From contig CADWAF010004428.1 in NCBI GenBank assembly GCA_902984215.1, positions 1-64,000 on the forward strand: a DNA stretch of 64,000 nt, written 5' to 3'. This DNA is from Willaertia magna (lineage: Eukaryota > Heterolobosea > Eutetramitea > Acrasida > Naegleriidae). Shown piece by piece: positions 1 to 10,022 of this stretch. Every line of letters starts with the position of its first letter. Position 1 is the first letter of the stretch. The notes below the pieces were generated by a model, which was not told the DNA's origin, ran no database searches, and saw only the letters and a list, made by a program, of their open reading frames with translations. Made by a program: the position numbers and the translations under genes.

Positions 1-145
1 ATTTTGTTAATCTTCGCTTAAATGTACAATTTAGAAGAAAAATTGAACAACACTTTACAAAAAAAAATTATTACACGATTTAATGTGCGTTTTTACAATT
101 TTATTGATTTAATATTATTTTTTTTTATATGAACCAATTGGAATC

Positions 146-445
146 CTAAGCATATCCACCAAATCCTGCACCGAAACCGCCATAAGGGAATCCACCATAA
201 GTTACTGGATTATAATATTGACTTGCTGCATAATTATTGTAAGCTTGTGTGTTTTGGTTGTAATTATTGTAATTGGCTGCGTTTGTTCCAAAATTTGTGC
301 CTTGACCACCATAATAGTTTAATCCATTGACATTGTAACCATTTGCACCAGGGAAACCACCAAATGCAGCTTCTTCACCACCAGCTAATGCAAAGACAAC
401 ACCAATAATTGCCACGAATGCTAAAGTTAAGATTGTTCTTTTCAT
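146..445 (-). CDS. Small secreted Gly/Asn/Tyr-rich protein
   Basis: A 99-residue protein with a clear signal peptide (Lys-Arg, then a hydrophobic stretch to about residue 20). The mature part is almost wholly Gly, Asn, Tyr, Ala and Gln, with GGFP/YGGF motifs near both ends and Asn-Tyr-rich spacers between. Only one charged patch (Glu-Glu) follows the signal. This composition resembles small secreted structural or antimicrobial Gly/Tyr-rich peptides, but I recognise no family and assign no function. The ATG follows an A/T-rich leader and no intron is apparent. It is transcribed away from the LRR gene at 738. Confidence 0.7.
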   Translation of the reverse strand: MKRTILTLAFVAIIGVVFALAGGEEAAFGGFPGANGYNVNGLNYYGGQGTNFGTNAANYNNYNQNTQAYNNYAASQYYNPVTYGGFPYGGFGAGFGGYA

Positions 446-689
446 TTTAATTGTTTTTTTTGATTTTGTTGGGTTTAATCTTTGGTATATTTGTCATGTG
501 TTTTAAAGTGATTTTAATCATCTAATTATAGGTGACAGATTTGTTTTTATATATTTATGAATTTTTCTTTAATTTTGATTCCTGTTCCTTATTTAGTATA
601 ATTTTACTTCTTAACGCAACTACTCAATTAAGGAAAAACTAACTTTACAATTTATTTATAAATTTTTTCTTTAAAGAGGTTTTTGATCG

Positions 690-697
690 TTGTAAAC
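690..697 (+). promoter_or_regulatory. TTGTAAAC upstream element, LRR gene
   Basis: The octamer TTGTAAAC begins 48 nt before the ATG at 738. The same octamer lies at a similar distance before the next three genes. A promoter role is inferred from this recurrence only. Confidence 0.45.
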
Positions 698-737
698 TTT
701 TTGCTCAAGCGTTTAGATTTGTTTTTAACAAAAAAAA

Positions 738-2549
738 ATGGAGCATTTTCTTTCCGTAGACATCCCCCCAGTAATTGGAAAGTACTTGGATGATGTTAAA
801 GATTTTCTTTATTTATTACAAATTAATAAATTTGTTTACCACAATGTTTTAGCTAATAACGAAAACAATAAAATTATATTTGATAGTGAACTATTTCAAA
901 AGAAAAAAATAGTTTTAACTAAAAATTTCCCTAAATATTTATTTAAAATTAAAAGATTAAATCTTAAAAAGAACGGAAATGATTTCAGTTTATTAAATGA
1001 ATTTAGACTTTTAAAAAGTTTAAAGATTAAAAATTTACCAGAAGATTTTATATTTACAAATATGCTTAATTTAGAAGAACTTTACATTAAAAATGGTATT
1101 TTACAATTAAATACATTATCTAATTTAAAACAATTAAAAGTTTTAAATTTAGATAAAGGTTGTTGTTTTACTGATGATTGTTTAAAAGAATTAAAAAATT
1201 TAACGACATTACAGTTATTTGGTAAGGTGATGATTGCAGGTGAATGTTTACAAAACTTTCCAAATTTAACTTTTTTACACTCTGAATGTTTTGGAAATTC
1301 AAATGCTTTAGAATATATTGTAAATTTACAAAATTTAACGGAATTGTGTGTATTCACCATTTTTACAAGTACTACTTTTTTAAGAAAATGTATTAATTTA
1401 AAGATATTGGATATTAATTATATTAGAGAAATTGATGAAAATGATTTTTATAATTTAAAAAATTTACAAAAGCTTACTATATCTGGAGATGGATTACTAG
1501 ATAATTGTTTTGATTATTTAATTAATTTAGAAGAATTAGATTGTGAATTAGAAAATATTGCAAATATTAACAGAATTAAAAATTTAAAAAGAATAAAAAT
1601 AAGAACTGTTCCTAAAAGTTTTGTTGAAAAAGATTTAGAAAACTTTACAAATATTGTAAAATTTAATGCTCCTTATGTTTATAATATTACTGGAAAATAT
1701 TTAGGAAATAATTTAAATTTAACTAAATTATTTGTTATGGGAACTCAAATAAATGATAAATATATTTTGAATTTAAATAAATTAAAACGATTAAGTTTAA
1801 TAAAATGTAAAAATATAACTGGAGAATGTTTACAAAAAAATTTTATGAAAAATTTAACAGAATTACGTCTTTCAGAAACAAATGTTCCAGAGAAATATTT
1901 AACAAATTTCAAGCAATTAAAAATTTTGTATTTTAGTTGTTGTAATATTACAGGTGATTATTTAAAAAATTTAACAACATTAACAAAACTTTATGTTAGT
2001 CAAACCAACATCAGAGATGAATGCTTAATAAAATTAAAACAATTGACTCATCTCGATGTATCACATTGTAAATTTATAACTGGAGAATGTTTACTTCATT
2101 TGAATAATTTACAACATTTATATATTAACGATACAAATATTAAAGAAGAATATTTAATACATTTAGTAACACTTAAAGAATTGTGCATTAAAAATTGTCC
2201 AAATATTATTAATGGACAATTTTTATTAAAAAACAAGAAGATTACTTTTATAGATATATTTAACGAGAGTGCCATTAGTGAAATAAAGAAAAGAATTGAA
2301 AATGGAAAAACTATAAAAGAAATATTAAGACCAGTAACGAAACAAATACTACTACAAGAAGAAAAGAAAGCGATAAAAGTGATTAAGGAATTAAGTGAAG
2401 AAAAGGTTGTCAAAGAACAAGGCAATAATGAAATAGTTACAAAAGGAAACAAAGAAGTATCATTTGTTAATTACCTAAAACAACAGATGAACTTGATTGT
2501 TTTTTGTGTGGTAATTTTGATATTCATAATTTTTAAAGTAGTTGCTTAA
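738..2549 (+). CDS. Tail-anchored F-box-like/LRR protein
   Basis: 603 residues. The first ~40 residues look like an F-box (Pro-Pro...Ile..Tyr-Leu, then a Leu-rich helix ending in an Asn-Lys-Phe-Val-Tyr segment). Residues ~70-520 are irregular Cys-containing LRRs built on alternating units, one carrying ITGECL or ITGDYL and the next a T-N-I-x-D/E-x-x-L core. A charged Lys/Glu segment (~520-575) leads to a C-terminal hydrophobic helix (~581-602), so the protein is probably tail-anchored with the LRRs in the cytosol. F-box/LRR proteins usually select substrates for SCF ubiquitin ligases, so a membrane-anchored form would act at a membrane (inference). A frameshifted paralogue lies at 7481-9145, and a G-alpha gene begins 127 nt downstream. 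Confidence 0.8.
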   Translation: MEHFLSVDIPPVIGKYLDDVKDFLYLLQINKFVYHNVLANNENNKIIFDSELFQKKKIVLTKNFPKYLFKIKRLNLKKNGNDFSLLNEFRLLKSLKIKNLPEDFIFTNMLNLEELYIKNGILQLNTLSNLKQLKVLNLDKGCCFTDDCLKELKNLTTLQLFGKVMIAGECLQNFPNLTFLHSECFGNSNALEYIVNLQNLTELCVFTIFTSTTFLRKCINLKILDINYIREIDENDFYNLKNLQKLTISGDGLLDNCFDYLINLEELDCELENIANINRIKNLKRIKIRTVPKSFVEKDLENFTNIVKFNAPYVYNITGKYLGNNLNLTKLFVMGTQINDKYILNLNKLKRLSLIKCKNITGECLQKNFMKNLTELRLSETNVPEKYLTNFKQLKILYFSCCNITGDYLKNLTTLTKLYVSQTNIRDECLIKLKQLTHLDVSHCKFITGECLLHLNNLQHLYINDTNIKEEYLIHLVTLKELCIKNCPNIINGQFLLKNKKITFIDIFNESAISEIKKRIENGKTIKEILRPVTKQILLQEEKKAIKVIKELSEEKVVKEQGNNEIVTKGNKEVSFVNYLKQQMNLIVFCVVILIFIIFKVVA

Positions 2550-2588
2550 TAATTATTAAGCTTTATTATTTTATCCGTCATTATGATT

Positions 2589-2596
2589 TTGTAAAC
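2589..2596 (+). promoter_or_regulatory. TTGTAAAC upstream element, G-alpha gene
   Basis: Second copy of the octamer, starting 88 nt before the G-alpha ATG at 2677 and 40 nt after the LRR stop codon. Confidence 0.45.
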
Positions 2597-2676
2597 TTCC
2601 CAGTTCACAAACGAACTTTTTTTTAACACATGTTCGTGACGCTGACATAGATGAAACTCAGAGAAAAAAATACGTC

Positions 2677-3855
2677 ATGCCAATTTTCAATCCATTCAAA
2701 ATATTCCAAAGTTTTCATCAAGATAGTTTTGAATCAGAAGATGATAATACACAACAACAACATCACCACCAAACAGAATTATTACAAGAAAATAAAATAG
2801 TTCTATTAGGTACCTTACAATCCGGTAAAAGTACACTATTTAAATTATTTGCACATTTAAAAAGAGTTCATTATTCTCCAGAAGAATTAGAAGGATTTAA
2901 AGGAGTTATTTATTCAAATATTGTTTTATCTTTATTTAAGTTAATTGAAGAAATTAAAAATAAAAATTCAAATGTGAGTGAAGAAAAATTATTTTTAAAT
3001 TATGAACAAATTAAAAAGTTTATTAATTTGGCTGATCACGGTGAAATGTTACTTGCAACAGAAAAGTTTTGGGATAAAGATTTTTCTGAAATGGTTTTAA
3101 AAATATATAATGAACCAAGTTTACAAAAATTATTGATTGCTGACAACCATCAAAACTTTGATTTAAATATTGAATACTTTATGAAAAATTTTAATAGAAT
3201 TCAAGACCAATCAAATTACCTTCCTGTCTTTAAAGATTGTTTAAACGCAAGAGTAAAAACTACAGGAATAGTAGAACTACATTTCCAAGAAAATGATAAA
3301 GCGTACAATGTCACAGATGTTGGTGGAATGAGAAATGAAAGAAGAAAATGGATCCATATTATGGATAATATTAATATGATTATCTTTACAATTCCATTAA
3401 ATGATTTTTATATGAAATGTTATGAAGATGATTCAACAAATAGATTGAAAGAATCTTTATTATTGTTTGATGAAATATTTAACAGTAATCGTTTTATAGA
3501 TATAAGGAAAATTGTATTATTTACAAAAGTTGATTTATTTATTGAGAAGATTAAACAAGGTACTTTTATAAATAAATATTTTGATGGATTTAAAGGTGAT
3601 AAATATAATCCTGAACATGTCTTTGAATTTATTTTAAATTTATTTAGAAGTAAAGTTAAAAAATTTAAATATCACGTTGTAAATTTAACGGATGTGGAAG
3701 AAGCAGAAGAATGTTTAAATTGTATTCTAAGTGGCCAAGGCCAATTTATTAGTCACTCATTACTTTTAAATAGTGGTTATTATGTATCACAAAATAATTT
3801 ATTTAAAACTTTAAAGAATGTAAATCTAACAGATGTATCAATGTACTTTAATTAA
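2677..3855 (+). CDS. Divergent heterotrimeric G-protein alpha subunit
   Basis: 392 residues with the G-alpha layout: P-loop GTLQSGKS at ~45-52, helical domain, switch I RVKTTGI at ~192-198 and switch II DVGG followed by RRKW at ~214-224. In the guanine-specificity loop the usual NKxD is TKVD (~283-286). The usual TCAT loop is replaced by a segment reading NLTDVEEAEE near residue 335. There is no Gly2 for myristoylation. The first ~40 residues are a His/Gln-rich extension. It should bind guanine nucleotide and signal from receptors, though loss of the NKxD Asn could weaken or alter nucleotide choice. A 5'-truncated paralogue lies at 9320-10022, and an RGS gene at 60598 could supply the matching GTPase activator. 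Confidence 0.85.
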   Translation: MPIFNPFKIFQSFHQDSFESEDDNTQQQHHHQTELLQENKIVLLGTLQSGKSTLFKLFAHLKRVHYSPEELEGFKGVIYSNIVLSLFKLIEEIKNKNSNVSEEKLFLNYEQIKKFINLADHGEMLLATEKFWDKDFSEMVLKIYNEPSLQKLLIADNHQNFDLNIEYFMKNFNRIQDQSNYLPVFKDCLNARVKTTGIVELHFQENDKAYNVTDVGGMRNERRKWIHIMDNINMIIFTIPLNDFYMKCYEDDSTNRLKESLLLFDEIFNSNRFIDIRKIVLFTKVDLFIEKIKQGTFINKYFDGFKGDKYNPEHVFEFILNLFRSKVKKFKYHVVNLTDVEEAEECLNCILSGQGQFISHSLLLNSGYYVSQNNLFKTLKNVNLTDVSMYFN

Positions 3856-3865
3856 ATTACTTGCA

Positions 3866-3873
3866 TTGTAAAC
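3866..3873 (+). promoter_or_regulatory. TTGTAAAC upstream element, lysozyme gene
   Basis: Third copy of the octamer, starting 61 nt before the lysozyme ATG at 3927 and 11 nt after the G-alpha stop. A related TTGTAAAT follows about 11 nt later. Confidence 0.45.
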
Positions 3874-3926
3874 TTTTATTGTAAATTTTTGTAATATCTT
3901 TGTGTAAGAAATTAAAAACAAAAAAA

Positions 3927-4346
3927 ATGGAAGCAAAAGAAATGATTAAAAGACACGAAGGATTAGTGTTACACGTTTATAAAGATAGTTTAGGATATGA
4001 TACTATTGGATATGGCCATTTAATTACAACAAATGAAACATTTCCAGAAATAATTACAAAAGAACAAGCCGAAGAATTATTTGAAAAAGATTTTAAAATA
4101 GCTTATGAAGGAGCTCAAACTATTGTTTCTAATTTTAATAATTTAAATAATGTTAGACAAGCAGTTTTAATTGATATGTGTTTTAATTTAGGTGTCACAA
4201 AATTATTAAATTTTAAGAAAATGATTGCTGCTATTGAAAAGGAAGATTTTACAACAGCTGCTAAAGAAATGAAAAATTCAAAGTGGTTTTTACAAGTTGG
4301 TAAAAGAGCAGAAGAATTATCAACAATGATGGAAAAGGGAGAATAA
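3927..4346 (+). CDS. GH24 (T4 phage-type) lysozyme
   Basis: 139 residues from the ATG at 3927; the open frame extends upstream only to a TTG and is unlikely to be used there. The N-terminus has the T4 lysozyme catalytic set at the same numbering as the phage enzyme: Glu11 in HEGL, Asp20 in YKDS and Thr26 in DTIGYGH. Later blocks (TKEQAEELFEKD, a V-R-Q-A-V-L-I-D-M-C-F-N-L-G core, then SKWF..VGKRA) also follow GH24. The enzyme cleaves the N-acetylmuramic acid-N-acetylglucosamine bond of peptidoglycan. No signal peptide is visible, so it may act in phagosomes by another route or in the cytosol. Such genes are usually explained by transfer from bacteria or phages. Codon use here matches the neighbours, so any transfer is old. 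Confidence 0.93.
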   Translation: MEAKEMIKRHEGLVLHVYKDSLGYDTIGYGHLITTNETFPEIITKEQAEELFEKDFKIAYEGAQTIVSNFNNLNNVRQAVLIDMCFNLGVTKLLNFKKMIAAIEKEDFTTAAKEMKNSKWFLQVGKRAEELSTMMEKGE

Positions 4347-4364
4347 TTAATTTTAAGGAGATTA

Positions 4365-4372
4365 TTGTAAAC
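4365..4372 (+). promoter_or_regulatory. TTGTAAAC upstream element, H3-tail gene
   Basis: Fourth copy, 70 nt before the ATG proposed at 4435. Its distance agrees with that ATG and not with the internal ATG at 4640 (275 nt), which supports the spliced start. Confidence 0.5.
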
Positions 4373-4434
4373 GCGTTTGTTTTGAAATAAAATTAAAAAT
4401 AAAAAAAAATATTTAAAAAAAAATTGTCAATAAT

Positions 4435-7333
4435 ATGGTAAGCTGCAAGTAACATTTCGTTTTTGTTAATCAAATTATCATCGGAAATGATGAAATAGGC
4501 CAGAACAAAACAAACAGCAAGAAAAACAATTGGAGGTGTAAGAAAAGATATAAGAAAATCACCAAATCGCCCAGCAAAAGATAAATCTGCACTGAAAGAG
4601 GTTTTAAAGGAATATTATGAAAAACAAAGATTTAAACAAATGACCAATCAGGAAATTGCCAATCGTTACAAAAATGTTGAACCATTGGTTAAAGTTTGGA
4701 TTTCACAACATGAAAAGAATAAAAAAATTGAAAATAATTTAGTTTTAAATAAGTTAAAAGATTTAACGTTAGATTTAAAATATGAAATTATTAGTTTTAT
4801 TCCAACTTATTCAAACACTTATTTACAAAACGATAAACTGGAGATTAAGAAAACTATTGAAACAAAACTATTACAAAATAAAAATTTTAGTGATTCCAAT
4901 AATTTACAATCTCCAACAATTGATAATAATTACAATAATAATGATAAACAAAGAGATGAGATTAAAGAAGAAAAACTTTTTGATATTTTTAAATACTTAA
5001 TTGAACCAAGTGGTGTAAAAGAAGAATGTAAATTTACAATAGATAATTCATTAATCACTTTTCATAAGATGAGATTAATTAATAAAGAATTTAATTTGAG
5101 AATGAAATTAAAATTACTGACATTAGATCATTTAGATTTAAATTTTATTATTAAAAATGATATTTCTGAAAATAAACAGAAAGGAAAATTATGGAATTTA
5201 ATTACATTATTAAAACAACAAAGAATTTATTCAGAGTATAAAGAAAATATATTAGAACATGATAATGAACGTCATTTCATTGAAAATCTATTACAAGTTG
5301 ACTATGTCAATTTATATGATGGACATTTTTCAGAATATATGCCATCTGTCACTGATCAACAAAATATTCATTTTATTCCTCAAGAAATTCAACAACAGCA
5401 ACAACAATATCCCAGTTTTTCTTTTGGTATAACTGACCCTACTCAATGTTTTGACTTTGGAGCTACACCAAGTGTCTTTACTAATGAAAAACCATTAAGG
5501 GGAGATGCTGTAAATATGAGTAATGACAGTGAAGAAAGAGTGATTGAAAAGAATGAATTAAAAAAAGAAATTGACATGAATTCTTTAAATATATTTGAAT
5601 TATCCAGTATGGATTTAGATAATTTAGAAAACGAATTAGCTAATGATGTAAATGAGGAACAAGAAGTTTTTGTGACTTCTCCTCAATCTCAACATAGTCA
5701 GTTTTATTTTGACGACAATGCTAAAGAAAGTTTTACAAAATATTCACATACAGTACCTTTTATAGAAGTAATGAACCACCGAAACAATGACTACTATTAT
5801 TTTAAAGATTATTGTGATCACATAGACGATTTTATTGGAAACAATAAAACAATTAAAAGTATACAATTATGCAATAATTTATTAAATCGATATACATTAA
5901 AAAATGTATTAGAATCAATGTTAACCAATTTACAAAACTTAACAACCATTACAATTTTAAATTTGAATATATACGATCCACAATATTTTGTACTAAAGGA
6001 TTTAAGTAATAGCGTAAAAGAAGTAAATTTATTCTTCATAACTTCTGGGATCAACTTTGTTTCAACAATACTTCAGTCACCCCAATTCAGTGACTTTGAA
6101 AACTTGGTCAGAATTAATGTATTTCCAACTTTCAATAACGAGCTTGAAAGTTTAGAAGAAAATTTTATTCAATATGTATTTGAAAATGAATTTGATATTG
6201 TTAAAGATTCTTTTACGTTCATTAGAAATAATCCAACTACAGGTGAAAAATTAGTTTATTTCTCTAATAATATCAATGGTGGCAGAAATATAGAAGTTAA
6301 CTTTACTTTTGGGCATGATTTAAGAAAAGAAGATTGGATAAAATTAACTCATTCTTGTTATTACAATAATGTTGACAATAATTTATATGATGCACTTCAC
6401 ACATTTTTATTTAAAAAAGGATCACTGGATGTGAAAATGAAAAAGTGGTTGTTAGAATATTGGATACAAAATAATTATTTATTAGTGGAACAAATTAGTT
6501 TTGGTGACGTAAATTTTGAATTACGTGAATATTTATGTTTATTACAATACTTAATTTATTTAACTAATGAATATCAAAATGGAAGATTATTTAATGTTTT
6601 AAAAAAAGATTTACATAAATTTAAACCTAATATTGATGAATTCTTTTTAAATTTAGTTAAATATGGATATTCATATGAAAAACAAATGTTAGAAATATAT
6701 CAAATTTTAAATAACGAATCAGTAGAGTTACTTCCTACCTTATTAAGTTCATTACCAATTAAGGATGAGCAATTTTTATTTAATTTAGTTCAACTTTTAT
6801 CTTTTAAAATTAACAATATTAAATTTGTTGAATATTTTTTATGTGTATTATTTAAAACTTATGGTGAAGAAATAATTAAGAAAATGTTATTACATCCAAT
6901 TTATACATTTTCAAAAACCAATCAAATATTTGAATTACCTTTTATAGTACATTTATCTAACAATGAAACATATTTATTAATGGAATGGTTTAATCTATTT
7001 ACCTCAGAAGAAATTTTATCTATTAATCATGAAGGAAATAATTTATGTCAATTATTAATTAGTAAATTTAAAACTATTGACAATCGTTGTATTTTAAAAA
7101 TTATTGAAAAAACTCCAAAATTATTATACACAAAAAACGATTATGGTGAAACTCTTTTGCATACATGTTGTTTAGTAAAAGATTCAAGTAAAGCTAGCTT
7201 AGCATATTGTTTAATTAAAGATTATGGCCTTGCATTAGATCAACAAGATAATAAGGGAAGAACAGTTAAATATTTATTAGAAAATGATTATCCCTTAATT
7301 GCCAAGTTGTTGTTCAATTATGAGGGATTTTAA
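4435..7333 (+). CDS. F-box/ankyrin-type protein with histone H3 tail
   Basis: Proposed join: exon 1 is only ATG (4435-4437), intron 4438-4498 (GTAAGC...AATAG, 61 nt), exon 2 4499-7333; product 945 residues. Exon 2 is in frame with the long frame whose first internal ATG is at 4640 (residue 49). The mature N-terminus reads ARTKQTARK, identical to residues 1-9 of histone H3, then T-I-G-G. A basic segment with RKSP follows, then a helical region (~31-75) with a possible HTH. F-box-like text (LFDIFKYLIE...FHKMRLINKEF) lies near 155-205, a Gln-rich patch near 290-300, and ankyrin-like units (GETLLHTCC, DNKGRTVKYLL) near 880-940. No histone fold is present. Its role is unknown; chromatin readers, writers or deacetylases could recognise the tail. 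I am confident in the reading frame and fairly confident in the splice. Confidence 0.78.
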
Positions 7334-7480
7334 TATTTATATTATTGTTAAATTTTGTAAATGCAATAAACAGTAATAAATTTACAATGTGAATAGATTA
7401 CAAAAATTGTAATCAAAATTATTCATCTTTTGATTTTACTTTAGCAAAATTTTGCTATTTCTACCAAAGTTTTTCCATTT

Positions 7481-9145
7481 TCAATTCCTTTCATCATAAA
7501 TCAATTTCTCCCTAAAAGCGCAATATGTTGTCTCCACAAGTTGTAATTTCTTCATTTTCAAAAAAAATTGACCTTTAATTATATTTGGACAATTCTCAAT
7601 ATTAATTTCTTTCAGTTTTGTTAAATTCATTAAATATTCTTCTTTAATATATGTGTTATTTACATTTAAATATTCTAAACGAAGCAAATATAAAAAACAT
7701 TCACCAGTAACACTTTTACAATGATTAATCTCCAAGGACAAGTAACTTTAAGTTAATTAAATATTCATCTTTTACAATAGTTTTACCACAATCAAGAGAT
7801 TCCAATTTTGGTAAAAATAATAAACATTCCCCTATAATATTTCTGCATTCTGACATGTAAAGATAAATTAACTGATTTAAATTTAATAAATATTTATCTG
7901 TTATATTTGTACTATTAATATAAAGTGTTTCTAATTTTGTTAATTTTTGTAAACCTTTTCCAGTAATATTCTTACAATTAGATAAATTTAAAACTTTTAA
8001 TTTATTTAAACTGTCTAAATATTTCTCCTCAATATTTGTATTATCAGCATTTAATTCTTCTAAATAAATCATATTTTGTAAACATTCACCTATAATATAT
8101 TTACAATTAGAAATATCTAATCTCTTTAATTTCTTTAAACTCATCAAAGATTCATCTTTTACTTGAGTGTTAGCAATATTTAATTTTGTTAAATAAAAGT
8201 TATTTTCTAAATATTTTCCTGTAAATTTGTAATTATTAACACTAAATTCTACTATATTTGTTAATTGTTCTAAACATTCTTCTATATTAGTAATTGATAT
8301 ATTTGTTCCATAACAGGTATTTATTTTTACGTTTTTAATTTTTTTAATACTGTCAATATTGATTATATTTTGTAAATTACATTCTAGCTCATCCAAATTA
8401 TTTAAAAAATTAAAACAACTATTCAGTATTCCATTTCCAAAAATAGAAAGTTTTTGTAAATTAGTTAAATTATAAAAATCACTTTCTACAATTTCCATTC
8501 CCCAAACGTCAAGCGCAAGGTTTTGTAAATGAGTTAATTTTTGTAAAAAATTAGTGTTTTTAATGTTTTTAATATTTAAACTTAATTCTTTCAAATTAAT
8601 TAAGTTTTCCATAAATTTTTGAAAATTTTCACCAACTGAGCCGTGTCTTATTTTTAAAAACGTTAAAAAAGGAAAATATTGTAAACATTCACCAGTAATT
8701 TCTTTTTTAGGTAAAAAAATTTGTAATTTCACCAAATTATTTAATTCCTTTAAACAATCGTCACTAAAACTACAATCAAATAAAAATAAACTTTTTAACT
8801 GTTTTAAATTTGATAATGTATGTAATTGTATATTACTTTCTAATATTTCAAATTAGGAATGTTAAAAAATAAAGTTTTTAAATTTGTAAATTTTTTTAAC
8901 AAATTATAATTTTCATTACAATTATCCAAACATAACTTTTCAATTTTAAATAAATAACTTGGTAAATTTTTGGACAAAGATATTGCTGTTTTTTTAAATA
9001 ATTCACTTCTTAACACTATTTTGCAATTACTTAATATATTATAATAAACATGTCTATTAATTTGCAATAAATTGAAATAATCCTTAATATTATCAAAGTA
9101 TCCGACAATAAGAAAGAGAATATCTGTGGAAAGAAAATGTTCCAT
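7481..9145 (-). pseudogene. Frameshifted F-box/LRR paralogue
   Basis: Related to the LRR protein at 738: it starts MEHFLSTDI at 9145 (the frame runs on to a TTG upstream), has the same F-box-like start, the same ITGECL units and the same NCPNIIKGQF near the end. The frame breaks twice. Near 8850 it changes within the Pro-Asn-Leu-Glu-Ile segment, where one missing base would restore it. Near 7735 it changes again just before a SLEINHCKS segment. The C-terminal membrane helix of the intact copy is not present. Two breaks plus loss of the tail point to a decaying gene; a read error could explain one break but hardly both. Confidence 0.75.
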
Positions 9146-9319
9146 TTTTTTTAAATGCAACCAACAGTTATTCTCTTTACGTATTCTCTGTTCGTATCTT
9201 TGTTTTGTAATTTAACTGTTGTAGTGAACAAAGTTTTCTTTATGTTAACTTTGTGTTCGAAAACAGCGCCTTCTGAATTGCCAGCTCAATGAATTGACAA
9301 TGATATTAAGCTGATACGT

Positions 9320-10022
9320 TTATGGGAAAGTAATTATTAAATCAATTAAATTTTGTTTTTTAGCTTTGTTAAATAAATTATTTTGTAATTTTGATTGCAT
9401 TTTACAAGAAAATAACAATTTACTAACAAATTGATTTTTTCCACTTAATATACAATCAAAACATTCTTCTGCCTCTTTAATATCCGTTAAATTTACAATA
9501 TGATATTCTAACTTTTTATTACTGTCACTGTTGCTATCTATTTTATTTTTAAATAAAGTTATACTTAAATAAATTTAAAATAAATTCAAAGACGTGTTCT
9601 GGATTATATTTATCTCCAATGAATCCATCAAAATATTTATTTATAAAAGTACCTTGTTTAATCTTCTCAATAAATAAATCAACTTTTGTAAATAATAATA
9701 TTTTCTTTGCATTCACTAGTCTATCATTACAATAAATTTCATTAAATAATAATAAAGATTCTTCCAATCTATTTGTTTTATCGTCTTCATAACATTTTAA
9801 ATAAAAATTTTTTAAGGAAACTGTAAATATTACAATATTAACTTCATCCATTAAATAAATCCACTTTTTTCTTGAGTTTCTATGACCACCAACATCACAA
9901 ATCAAATAATTGTTATTACTTTTGGTAAAATTTAACTCTAAAATTCCTGCATTAGTTATAACTCTTAAATTTAAACAATCTTCAAGAGTTGGAATGTAAT
10001 AAATTACCTCTTTAAAAACCAA
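9320..10022 (-). pseudogene. 5'-truncated, frameshifted G-alpha copy
   Basis: Matches the C-terminal half of the G-alpha at 2677: switch I region, DVGG followed by RKKW, FTKVDLF, and a long identical run around FINKYFDGF. The P-loop and helical domain are missing, and homology starts abruptly near 10022. After LNLFK the frame shifts near 9555; the continuation (IVNLTDIKEAEECF...) can be read to a TAA at 9320. It cannot make a working GTPase. It lies upstream of the broken LRR copy on the same strand, the reverse of the gene order in the intact pair, so the two copies were not made by one simple inversion. Confidence 0.75.

Noticed and set aside
4640..7333. Start of the F-box/ankyrin gene at the internal ATG 4640
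   Set aside because: The open frame continues upstream for 47 codons of conserved-looking basic text that ends at a perfect intron acceptor, and the promoter motif fits the start at 4435.
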